A DNA stretch of 64,000 bases from Nitrosomonas sp. (GTDB taxonomy: Bacteria > Pseudomonadota > Gammaproteobacteria > Burkholderiales > Nitrosomonadaceae). Numbering within the stretch: the stretch's first letter is position 1; each line of letters begins with the position of its first letter. Location: the NCBI GenBank assembly GCA_019635215.1, contig JAHBZZ010000004.1, forward strand, positions 62,001 through 126,000, in the 5' to 3' direction. This document shows positions 37,852 to 45,694 of the stretch, in pieces. The translations under genes and the position numbers were made by a program. Below the pieces are notes generated by a model. The model was not told where the DNA came from and did not search any database. It saw only the letters and a list, made by a program, of their open reading frames with translations.

Positions 37852-38829
37852 CTATGGAAGATCTGCAGATTGCCTGAATAAATCTCTCACATCTGAAGGC
37901 GTCAAGCCAAATCGTTGTTTGAAAACGCGATTAAACCAGGAAAGATTGTTGAAACCCATAGCGAAAGCGAGTGTGCTGATGCTGCAACCCATGTGCAATG
38001 GACTGCGCAGTAGGCGATAGGCTTGCTCAAGGCGTATTCCGGTGACGTAATCAGCAAACGTGGTTTGCTCACTATGAAATAAGGCGCGGATATATTGAGG
38101 CGATATGCCCTGGCGCAGGGCCACCTGGTTGATAGTGAGTTCGCTCTCAGTAATATGCTCCAGAATATCGCTTTTCACTGCCTTGAGTCGTACTGCACGG
38201 AGCCCTCGCCCCTTCGCTACTTCCATCTCATCCTGTTTTGCGCCGAGCAGCAGTGTGAACAGGTCATGTATCTGAGTAGAAGCCAATGAAGCGAGCTCAG
38301 GAGACAAATCCTGCTTCATTTGTATCAACATTCGGGTATAACCTACAAGCAAGCGTAATTCAGGCGTAGATGCGCTGCTGATTTTTTTCATCAAGCGCTT
38401 ATTCAAATCAGAAACCCTGGGCGCGATTTGTGTTCTAGGCGCAACAATCACTGCGATTGTGATCGCATTTGGGTTAAGCGCTTGGTGAGTCGAATCCGTT
38501 GGCATCAGCACTGCTTCTCCAGGCATACAATGCAACGGTTCACCATTTTCTGGATAGATTAATGCCGAGCGATCAATAGGGACGACTAATGCCAGATTGT
38601 CATTGCTTTCAGCAGCGACATGGGTAGCAGTACGCCGGGATAGATGAGGTGAAACGATGCTCTCGTAGACCCCTAGATTCGGTAATAATTGCCCTACCAT
38701 TTCTACAAATGGCGCGTGACCCTGATAAGGTTCCATATCCGTGTTAGCAATGGAAGCATAAACATCCTGAAATGCATTAACCCGCTCGCTTTCAGGAAAG
38801 TCCGTTGTAGAAAACCTGAATTGACTCAT
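37852..38829 (-). CDS. AraC-family transcription regulator
   Basis: 325 residues. The C-terminal 100 residues hold the two AraC helix-turn-helix motifs (LTINQVALRQGISPQYIRAL and TLAFAMGFNNLSWFNRVFKQ, ending RFGLTPSDVRDLFR). The N-terminal part is an AraC-binding-like cupin region (FSTTDFPESERVNAFQDVY) that probably binds a small ligand. It is upstream of and co-oriented with the Tc genes across a 242-base AT-rich gap with no gene, a likely place for the Tc promoter. It is the best candidate for a local activator of the toxin locus, by position only. Confidence 0.88.
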   Translation of the reverse strand: MSQFRFSTTDFPESERVNAFQDVYASIANTDMEPYQGHAPFVEMVGQLLPNLGVYESIVSPHLSRRTATHVAAESNDNLALVVPIDRSALIYPENGEPLHCMPGEAVLMPTDSTHQALNPNAITIAVIVAPRTQIAPRVSDLNKRLMKKISSASTPELRLLVGYTRMLIQMKQDLSPELASLASTQIHDLFTLLLGAKQDEMEVAKGRGLRAVRLKAVKSDILEHITESELTINQVALRQGISPQYIRALFHSEQTTFADYVTGIRLEQAYRLLRSPLHMGCSISTLAFAMGFNNLSWFNRVFKQRFGLTPSDVRDLFRQSADLP

Positions 38830-39070
38830 TTTTCTCTACCTCACTCAATGAATGATGATCACTTTCGCAGAATTTGTAAGTAATATCTAGCAAAATTTAG
38901 GGCATTGCTTCTCATGGAGAGGTAAGATTGTTTTCCCAAAACCAAATCGGATCTGTGCCAAGGAAAAGCAATGTTGATCAAGACTTTACTAAACAATGTT
39001 GTGCGGTTCAAGTCATTTGTTGCTAACAGTGTTGAGGATCAATTCCGGTATGGCGTTCAACACAATCAGG

Positions 39071-42000
39071 CTATTTCCTGACTTTCTCCCACAATTTCTC
39101 CAGCCGTTTCGCCGAAACCGGTTGCGGGGTTTTGAGTTCCTGGGAAAACAATGATATGCGGAGTTCTTCGATCTGCCAGCGGAATTCGGTCAGGTTCGGG
39201 TCGATGATGCCGAGCCGCTGGTGTTTTTCGCAGCATTGTTCATAGCGTTCCCAGAGTGTTCGGATTTCGGCGGCGTGCTGTTCGTCGCGCGGCAAGTTGC
39301 CGGTTGATTTTTCCAGGCGCACGCGCATGCCGTTCAGGTAGCGCGGGAAGTGTTTCAGTTTTTCCCACGGCGTTTTGCCGATGAAACCGGGGTAGACCAG
39401 GTTGCCGAGTTGTGCGTCGAGTTCGGCTTTGATCCGGGGGGTGATCGATTTCAGCGATGCGCGGTATTGCATCATGGCGTGATAGGCCGCGCCGATTTCG
39501 CTCAGCAGCTGCGTATAGTTTTCAATGACCTGCGGCAGGCGCGCTTTTGCGCTGGAGCATTGTGCGGTAAAAGCCTGTTGCGTTCGCGGCAGCGGATCTT
39601 CGCCGATAAAAGCGCGGTCGGCGATGGTGTCGAGCAAGTCCTGCTTCAGGTCACCCGGGACGATGCAGGTGGTCAGTTGCAGCGCAGCCTGACGGAAGCC
39701 GGGGATGCTTTTGTCGAGCTGTTTCATGCGTTCGCGGTATTCGAGCTGCATCAGGCGGCAGACGCCGTCGCGCATCGCCTGCTCCGCGGTGGCACGGGTG
39801 TCGAACAGGCGGATTGCCACATGTTCCTGCCGGTCGACCAGCGCCGGATAGCCGGTTATCTTGCGTCCGCCGCGCGTGAACGTGATTTCCTCGAGCAAGT
39901 CGCCAAAATCCCAGTGTTTGATGCCGTCGCGTTCGATGCCGGTTTTTTCATCCTCAAGGCTCAGCTGGCGGAATGTGGTTTGCGCCGCGTTGCCGAATTT
40001 TTCCTGCAGTTCGGTCAGATTACGGCTCATGGCAAGCTCTTCGCCATTTTCATCGACGATTTTGAAATGCATCAGCAGGTGTTGCGGGATACCTTTGTCT
40101 TCCCAGATATCCAGGGGAATGGCGATTGTCGTTTTTCTCAGGATAAATCGGGCCAGTGCATCGTGAAGCGCGGTATCTGTCGCGGAAACCGGTTGCCATT
40201 GCAGGAATTCCGTGACGGCATCGGGTATCGGCACGAGTAAACGGCGTGTCTGTTTGGGCAGCGCTTTGAGATACCAGGTGATTTTTTCGCGGATCAAGCC
40301 GGGTACAAGATAATCGAACTGCCGGGTATCGAGCCGGTTGAGCATGGACAGGGGAATGGTGACGGTGACGCCATCGAGCACATGTCCCGGATCGAAACGA
40401 TACTGCAATGAAAAAACACTGTCGGACAGCATAAGTTGTTCCGGGAATTGTATCTCAATGGCATCACCGTGATGGCGGGTAAGCAGTTCCCGGTCGAGAT
40501 AGAGCAGCTTCGGGTTTTCCTGCTCGGCCTGTTTGCGCCAGTGGTCAAAACCTGCGCCGTTATAGATCTTCTGCGGAATCAGCGCATCGTAGAACGCAAA
40601 AATCACTTCGTCGTCGACCAATACGTCCTGCCGCCGTGTTTTGTGCTCGAGTTCCTCGATGTCCCTGACGAGTTGCCGGTTATGCGAAAAAAACGGCGCC
40701 CGGGTGAGGTACTCACCGGCAACCAATGCGCCACGAATAAATAACTCGCGTGATTCCTGCGGGTTGATCCGCCCATAATGCACCGGCCTCTGGGTAACAA
40801 TGGGCAATCCGTACAACGTGACGCGCTCATAAGCAATTACTTCAGCGCGCTTTTTTCCCCAATGTGCGTCAAAGTAATCGCGTTTGCATAAACTCCCGGC
40901 GATTGTTTCCAACCACATCGGGTCTATGCGCGCAACACCGCGGCCATACAGCTTTCCGGTCTCGACCAGTTCGGCGCATACCGTCCATTTAGCCTTAGTT
41001 TTGCCTTTTTTTAACGCTGAGCCCGGAAAGATCGAGAACTTGATGCCGCGCGCACCGAGATATTCACCGTCTTTTTCTGTTTTTAAGCCGATATTGCCGA
41101 GCAATCCCGCCAGCAGGGCGCGGTGTATTTCGTCGTATGCCGCGGGAACTTCATTCGGTTTGAAACCGAATTCCTTAATCAGAATATGCAACTGGTTGTG
41201 GATTTCACGCCATTCGCGCAGACGGCGGTAGGACAAAAAATGATCACGGCACTCGGCAACCAGTTTGCGATTGGATTTTTTATGCTTGAGCAGTTTGTCA
41301 AAGAACTCCCACAGCTTCAGGTACCCCATGAAGTCGGAACGCTCATCCATAAAACGCCGGTGCGCCTGGTCGGCCGCATCCTGATGTTCGAACGGCCGGT
41401 CGCGCGGGTCTTGCAGACTCAGCGCGGACGCGATGATCAGCACTTCATGCAGACAGTTTTCCTGCTTGGCTGCCAGCACCATGCGCGCAATCCGCGGATC
41501 GATCGGAAATTTCGCCAGTTGCCAGCCGAGCCGCGTCAGTTGCTTGTTTTCATCGACACCACCAAGTTCTGCCAGCAACTGGTAACCGTCTGCGATCATG
41601 CGCGCGGTTGGCGGTTCGAGGAACGGGAAATTTTCCACGTCGCCGATTTTGAGCGATTTCATGCGTAAGATCACAGCGGCGAGCGATGAGCGCAGGATTT
41701 CAGGATCGGTGAATTCCGGCCTTGCCTGATAATCTTCTTCGGAATATAACCGGTAGCAGATACCGCTCGCGATACGCCCGCAACGCCCGGCGCGCTGGTT
41801 GGCGGAAGCGCGGGAAATCTTTTCAATACGCAATTGCTCGACTTTGTTGCGATAACTGTAACGGTTGACGCGCGCCCGGCCGGTATCGATGACGTAGTGT
41901 ATTCCAGGCACGGTCAGCGAGGTTTCTGCGACATTGGTAGCCAGGATAATACGGCGCGCCTGACCGGGCTTGAAGATGCGTTCCTGCTCGCTGAATGACA

Positions 42001-42841
42001 GGCGCGCAAACAGCGGCAATATTTCCACGCCGGAAACACCCGATTGATTCTGGTCGAAATGGTGTTTGCGCAATGATTCGGCCGTTTCACGGATTTCACG
42101 CTCACCCGGCAGGAAAATCAGAATATCGCCTGACCGGCTTGTCTGTAAAATTTCATCAACGGCATTGAGCATTTTCTGCTGCAATTCGAGATCTTCATCA
42201 TCCAGTACAACCGGCTGATAGCGGATGTCCACCGGATAGGTACGGCCAGATACTTCGATGACCGGTGCGTGATTGAAATGCTTCGAGAACCGTTCCGCGT
42301 CGATGGTGGCGGAAGTGACAATTAATTTGAGATCGGGGCGCCGGGGCAGCAGGCGCGTGATGTAACCCAGCAGGAAGTCAATATTCAGGCTGCGTTCGTG
42401 TGCTTCATCAATGATGAGGGTATCGTAAGCCAGCAGCTTCGGGTCGCTCTGCGTTTCCGCGAGCAGAATACCGTCGGTCATGAGCTTGATGTAACTGTTG
42501 GCGCCGATTTTGTCCGAGAAGCGCACTTTGTAACCAACCGCCTGGCCAAGCCCGGTGGCCAGTTCCGCCGCGATACGCTGAGCGACCGATCGCGCGGCGA
42601 TGCGGCGCGGCTGCGTATGGCCGATCATGCCCTGCACGCCGCGTTCTAACTCCAGGCATATTTTCGGTAACTGGGTTGTTTTTCCCGATCCGGTTTCGCC
42701 GCAGATGATGACAACCTGATTGTCCGCAATCGCCTGTTTGATGGTTTCACGCTTAGCGACAACCGGAAGCTCATCGCTGTAAACCGGTTTGGGCAGATGC
42801 ATCAGGCGGCGTGCCAGCATGTCGGGGGACATTGTTTTCAT
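39071..42841 (-). CDS. hrpA: ATP-dependent RNA helicase HrpA (DEAH box)
   Basis: 1256 residues, close to the 1300 of E. coli HrpA. Motif I is GETGSGKTT (48-56), motif II DEAH in LIIDEAHERSLNIDFLLG, motif III SATIDAERFS, and motif VI QRAGRCGR. After the two RecA domains come the helicase-associated winged helix and OB-fold, then the long C-terminal extension specific to HrpA (DUF3418). HrpA unwinds RNA 3' to 5' and helps rescue stalled ribosomes. It has no operon partner here; a 151-bp palindromic repeat separates it from the upstream sugar genes. ATG 42841 begins MKTMSPDMLARRL. Confidence 0.95.
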   Translation of the reverse strand: MKTMSPDMLARRLMHLPKPVYSDELPVVAKRETIKQAIADNQVVIICGETGSGKTTQLPKICLELERGVQGMIGHTQPRRIAARSVAQRIAAELATGLGQAVGYKVRFSDKIGANSYIKLMTDGILLAETQSDPKLLAYDTLIIDEAHERSLNIDFLLGYITRLLPRRPDLKLIVTSATIDAERFSKHFNHAPVIEVSGRTYPVDIRYQPVVLDDEDLELQQKMLNAVDEILQTSRSGDILIFLPGEREIRETAESLRKHHFDQNQSGVSGVEILPLFARLSFSEQERIFKPGQARRIILATNVAETSLTVPGIHYVIDTGRARVNRYSYRNKVEQLRIEKISRASANQRAGRCGRIASGICYRLYSEEDYQARPEFTDPEILRSSLAAVILRMKSLKIGDVENFPFLEPPTARMIADGYQLLAELGGVDENKQLTRLGWQLAKFPIDPRIARMVLAAKQENCLHEVLIIASALSLQDPRDRPFEHQDAADQAHRRFMDERSDFMGYLKLWEFFDKLLKHKKSNRKLVAECRDHFLSYRRLREWREIHNQLHILIKEFGFKPNEVPAAYDEIHRALLAGLLGNIGLKTEKDGEYLGARGIKFSIFPGSALKKGKTKAKWTVCAELVETGKLYGRGVARIDPMWLETIAGSLCKRDYFDAHWGKKRAEVIAYERVTLYGLPIVTQRPVHYGRINPQESRELFIRGALVAGEYLTRAPFFSHNRQLVRDIEELEHKTRRQDVLVDDEVIFAFYDALIPQKIYNGAGFDHWRKQAEQENPKLLYLDRELLTRHHGDAIEIQFPEQLMLSDSVFSLQYRFDPGHVLDGVTVTIPLSMLNRLDTRQFDYLVPGLIREKITWYLKALPKQTRRLLVPIPDAVTEFLQWQPVSATDTALHDALARFILRKTTIAIPLDIWEDKGIPQHLLMHFKIVDENGEELAMSRNLTELQEKFGNAAQTTFRQLSLEDEKTGIERDGIKHWDFGDLLEEITFTRGGRKITGYPALVDRQEHVAIRLFDTRATAEQAMRDGVCRLMQLEYRERMKQLDKSIPGFRQAALQLTTCIVPGDLKQDLLDTIADRAFIGEDPLPRTQQAFTAQCSSAKARLPQVIENYTQLLSEIGAAYHAMMQYRASLKSITPRIKAELDAQLGNLVYPGFIGKTPWEKLKHFPRYLNGMRVRLEKSTGNLPRDEQHAAEIRTLWERYEQCCEKHQRLGIIDPNLTEFRWQIEELRISLFSQELKTPQPVSAKRLEKLWEKVRK

Positions 42842-42852
42842 GAATGGATGTA

Positions 42853-43003
42853 GGACACCCCTAAAAATTCAGCGTTTTAAATAAAAATGAGCAAGACAAG
42901 GCGGAAACAAAAAATATTGACGCAACATATGGTCAATATGTAAGGAAATATTTTTTGAGAACAACGATGTATTGTGACGAAATATGGATTTTTAGAGGCG
43001 TCC
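42853..43003. repeat. MITE-like palindromic repeat, second family
   Basis: Its ends are inverted: GGACACCCCTAAAAATTCA on the left, and the complement of the right end reads GGACGCCTCTAAAAATCCA. The middle contains GCAAGACAAGGCGG and a central CATATGGTCAATATG palindrome, the same layout as the repeats at 60.2 and 61.2 kb but with different sequence. It fills most of the gap between hrpA and the epimerase gene. Confidence 0.65.
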
Positions 43004-43040
43004 TGTCGCTGGCTTGCGCATAAACACAACCAACAGCGGA

Positions 43041-44087
43041 TTATTTGATATCGGTTCGTTCAGTCAGGTTGTCCACATACCACTGCATTGCCGCCTCAAG
43101 CCCTTCCTGAATCGCGTAAACCGGTTCGAATCCAAGCAGATTGTGTGCTTTGCTGATGTCCGCCTGAGAATGGCGCACATCACCTTCCCGGAAATCGACA
43201 TACTGCGGCTGATGTGATTTTAAATGCGGGAATTTGCCGATCAGCAGCGCGTGCATCATGGTGTAAAGTTGATTCAGGCTAGTGCGTTCATTGAGTGCCA
43301 CATTATAGACCTGGTTGATTGCGGCTTCATCGGTGGTCAGCGCAGCCAGCAGGTTTGCCTGAACGACATTGTCCACATAACAGAAATCGCGGCTGGTTTC
43401 ACCGTCACCGTTGATATACAGCGGTTTGTCTTTGATCAGTGCGAATACCCATAGCGGAATGACTGCGGCATACGCACCATGCGGATCCTGCCTCGGGCCG
43501 AAGACATTGAAATAGCGCAGTCCGATCGATTCCATTGCATAGCAGCGCGCGAATACATCGGCATAAAGCTCGTTGACATATTTGGTCACGGCATAGGGTG
43601 ACAGGGGGTTCCCGATCACTGATTCCACTTTGGGCAGATCAGGATGGTCGCCATAGGTGGAGCTTGAAGCCGCATAGACAAAACGTTTGACTTTGGCATC
43701 GCGTGCCGCGACCAGCATGTTGAGGAAACCGGAAACATTATTTTCGTTCGTCAGAATAGGGTCGTCGATGGAGCGCGGCACAGAACCCAAAGCCGCCTGA
43801 TGCAGTATGAAATCCACATTTCTGCAGACTGCTCTGCATTCATCCAGATTGCGGATATCGCCCTGCACAAACTTGAAATTGCGCCAAAGTTCAGGTTCGA
43901 CACTTTCTCTGACCTGGTCCAGATTATGCTGATATCCTGTCGAGAAATTATCCAGACCGATGATTTTCTGGTTTAGTTTCAGTAAACCTTCTAGCAGATT
44001 TGAGCCAATGAAACCAGCGACACCTGTCACCAGCCAGTAATATTGATGCTGGGATAAGTGTTGCCGGATTTTCTGAAATCGGGTCAT
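43041..44087 (-). CDS. tviC: UDP-N-acetylhexosamine / uronate C4-epimerase (TviC/WbpP type)
   Basis: 348 residues, extended short-chain dehydrogenase. The NAD site is [17 protein letters not shown], with the catalytic SSSTYGDH and [12 protein letters not shown] (Tyr-x3-Lys). The N-terminal [19 protein letters not shown] is typical of WbpP/TviC epimerases, which interconvert UDP-GlcNAc and UDP-GalNAc or their uronic acids. It lies 24 bases after the matching dehydrogenase gene, so the two form an operon. The product would be an acidic amino-sugar for a capsule, O-antigen or exopolysaccharide. The substrate choice between sugar and uronate is not decided by the sequence I can see. Confidence 0.85.
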   Translation of the reverse strand: MTRFQKIRQHLSQHQYYWLVTGVAGFIGSNLLEGLLKLNQKIIGLDNFSTGYQHNLDQVRESVEPELWRNFKFVQGDIRNLDECRAVCRNVDFILHQAALGSVPRSIDDPILTNENNVSGFLNMLVAARDAKVKRFVYAASSSTYGDHPDLPKVESVIGNPLSPYAVTKYVNELYADVFARCYAMESIGLRYFNVFGPRQDPHGAYAAVIPLWVFALIKDKPLYINGDGETSRDFCYVDNVVQANLLAALTTDEAAINQVYNVALNERTSLNQLYTMMHALLIGKFPHLKSHQPQYVDFREGDVRHSQADISKAHNLLGFEPVYAIQEGLEAAMQWYVDNLTERTDIK

Positions 44088-44111
44088 AAAAAAATTCCTG
44101 AATATACGCTA

Positions 44112-45392
44112 TCAAAGCCGCCAGACGTGTAATCCGGCACTCTGAAGCACTGATTGATTGAATTTGGATTTGACATCGATAAAGCAACCATTGTCGACAA
44201 TTTTAGTCAGTATATCGGGAATTGACCTGGTTAAAAAATCGACATGTGAAACGGCAACAATCATGGCTTCTGCGCGCGGCAGATTTTCCCAGGGCTTGAG
44301 TGTCACGCCGTATTCATGCAGGGCTTCTTCGGAATCCGTCACAGGATCGCATACATGAATTTCGATGCCGTAGTCTTCAAGTTCCCGGATGACATCGATG
44401 ACTTTCGAGTTCCGCAGGTCGGGGCAATTTTCTTTGAATGTGAGACCCAGTACGTTCACTTTGGCGCCGCGTACGTTGAACCCGGCTTTAATAATCTGTT
44501 TGATCGTCTGCTCGGCAATATACTTCGCCATGTTGTCATTAATGCGCCGGCCTGCCAGAATCACCTGCGGCATATAGCCGATCATTTCGGCTTTGTGCGT
44601 CAGATAATAGGGGTCCACGCCGATGCAGTGGCCGCCGACGAGGCCGGGGCGAAACGGCAGAAAATTCCACTTGGTGCCTGCGGCTTCCAGCGTGTCCAGC
44701 GTGTCGATATTCAGGCGGTCAAAAATAATGGCCAGTTCATTCATCAATGCGATATTCAGATCGCGCTGCGTGTTTTCTATGACTTTGGCCGCTTCGGCGA
44801 CTTTGATGCTTGCGGCACGATAAACACCCGCAGTCACCACACTTTCATAAAGCCCGGCAACTTTCTCCAGCGTGCTTTCGTCATCGCCTGAGACGACCTT
44901 GACAATGGTTGTAAGCGTATATTGTTTATCACCTGGATTGATGCGTTCGGGCGAATAGCCGACATGAAAATCCTGTTTCCATTTCAGGCCGGAAAATTTT
45001 TCCAGCACCGGAATACAAACTTCTTCGGTAGCACCTGGATATACGGTGGATTCATAAATGACAATCGCGCCGGATTTCATGTTTTTACCGACTGTTTCGC
45101 TTGCACTGATCAAAGGCCTGAAATCCGGTTGATGCGCTTGGTCCACGGGTGTGGGCACCGCAACGACGATGTAGTCTGCTGGTGATAATTCGGTTGCATC
45201 GTTTGTTAAGACAAGCTGGCTGGCGCGTTTCAAATCATCGGTTGATACTTCGCCAGTGGGGTCGATATGCTGCCGGTAACTTTGAATTTTACTGCCGGAT
45301 AAATCATAGCCTATCGTTCGCCTTTTTTTTCCGAATTCAACGGCCAATGGCAAGCCCACATAACCTAAACCTACGACAGCAACAACATTCAT
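44112..45392 (-). CDS. tviB: UDP-N-acetylhexosamine 6-dehydrogenase (TviB/WbpO type)
   Basis: 426 residues of the UDP-glucose/GDP-mannose dehydrogenase family. The Rossmann motif is VVGLGYVGLPLA (6-17). The catalytic site holds EVFN-equivalent residues near VAEAAKVIENTQRDLNIAL and the nucleophile cysteine in GGHCIGVDPYYL. The C-terminal domain has VLGLTFKENCPDLRNSKV. The enzyme oxidises C6 of UDP-GlcNAc or UDP-GalNAc in two NAD-dependent steps to the uronic acid. It is first in the operon with the epimerase gene and divergent from prsT. Confidence 0.88.
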   Translation of the reverse strand: MNVVAVVGLGYVGLPLAVEFGKKRRTIGYDLSGSKIQSYRQHIDPTGEVSTDDLKRASQLVLTNDATELSPADYIVVAVPTPVDQAHQPDFRPLISASETVGKNMKSGAIVIYESTVYPGATEEVCIPVLEKFSGLKWKQDFHVGYSPERINPGDKQYTLTTIVKVVSGDDESTLEKVAGLYESVVTAGVYRAASIKVAEAAKVIENTQRDLNIALMNELAIIFDRLNIDTLDTLEAAGTKWNFLPFRPGLVGGHCIGVDPYYLTHKAEMIGYMPQVILAGRRINDNMAKYIAEQTIKQIIKAGFNVRGAKVNVLGLTFKENCPDLRNSKVIDVIRELEDYGIEIHVCDPVTDSEEALHEYGVTLKPWENLPRAEAMIVAVSHVDFLTRSIPDILTKIVDNGCFIDVKSKFNQSVLQSAGLHVWRL

Positions 45393-45694
45393 GATTTTCT
45401 CCGATTAAGCAGATCTACTGTAAAAATTGGATTATCGTCTTTTTATCGCAAACTTTTAAATAAAAAATTCTATCATCTCCGCTAATCATATATAACTTTT
45501 AACCGCATGAAATATTCGGTATTCTGAAGACCTTTTCAGACTAAAATTTAGCATGGAGATATACACCTTTGGCATATTTCTACCGTAATACGCTATTCAC
45601 TATTCACATAGCACTATAGTAGTGGCCAAAACACGGCAATTTTTTTGGGCACTATTAATCCGTAAAGCAACCAATTTGAATTGGAGAATCAAAA
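45393..45694. other. Divergent control region between tviB and prsT (302 bases)
   Basis: AT-rich, with no gene. It must hold promoters for both divergent units. I looked for the sigma-54 pattern expected for PrsR-controlled PEP-CTERM genes (TGGCAC, 5 bases, TTGC) and did not find a convincing one. TTGGAG precedes prsT. Confidence 0.5.
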
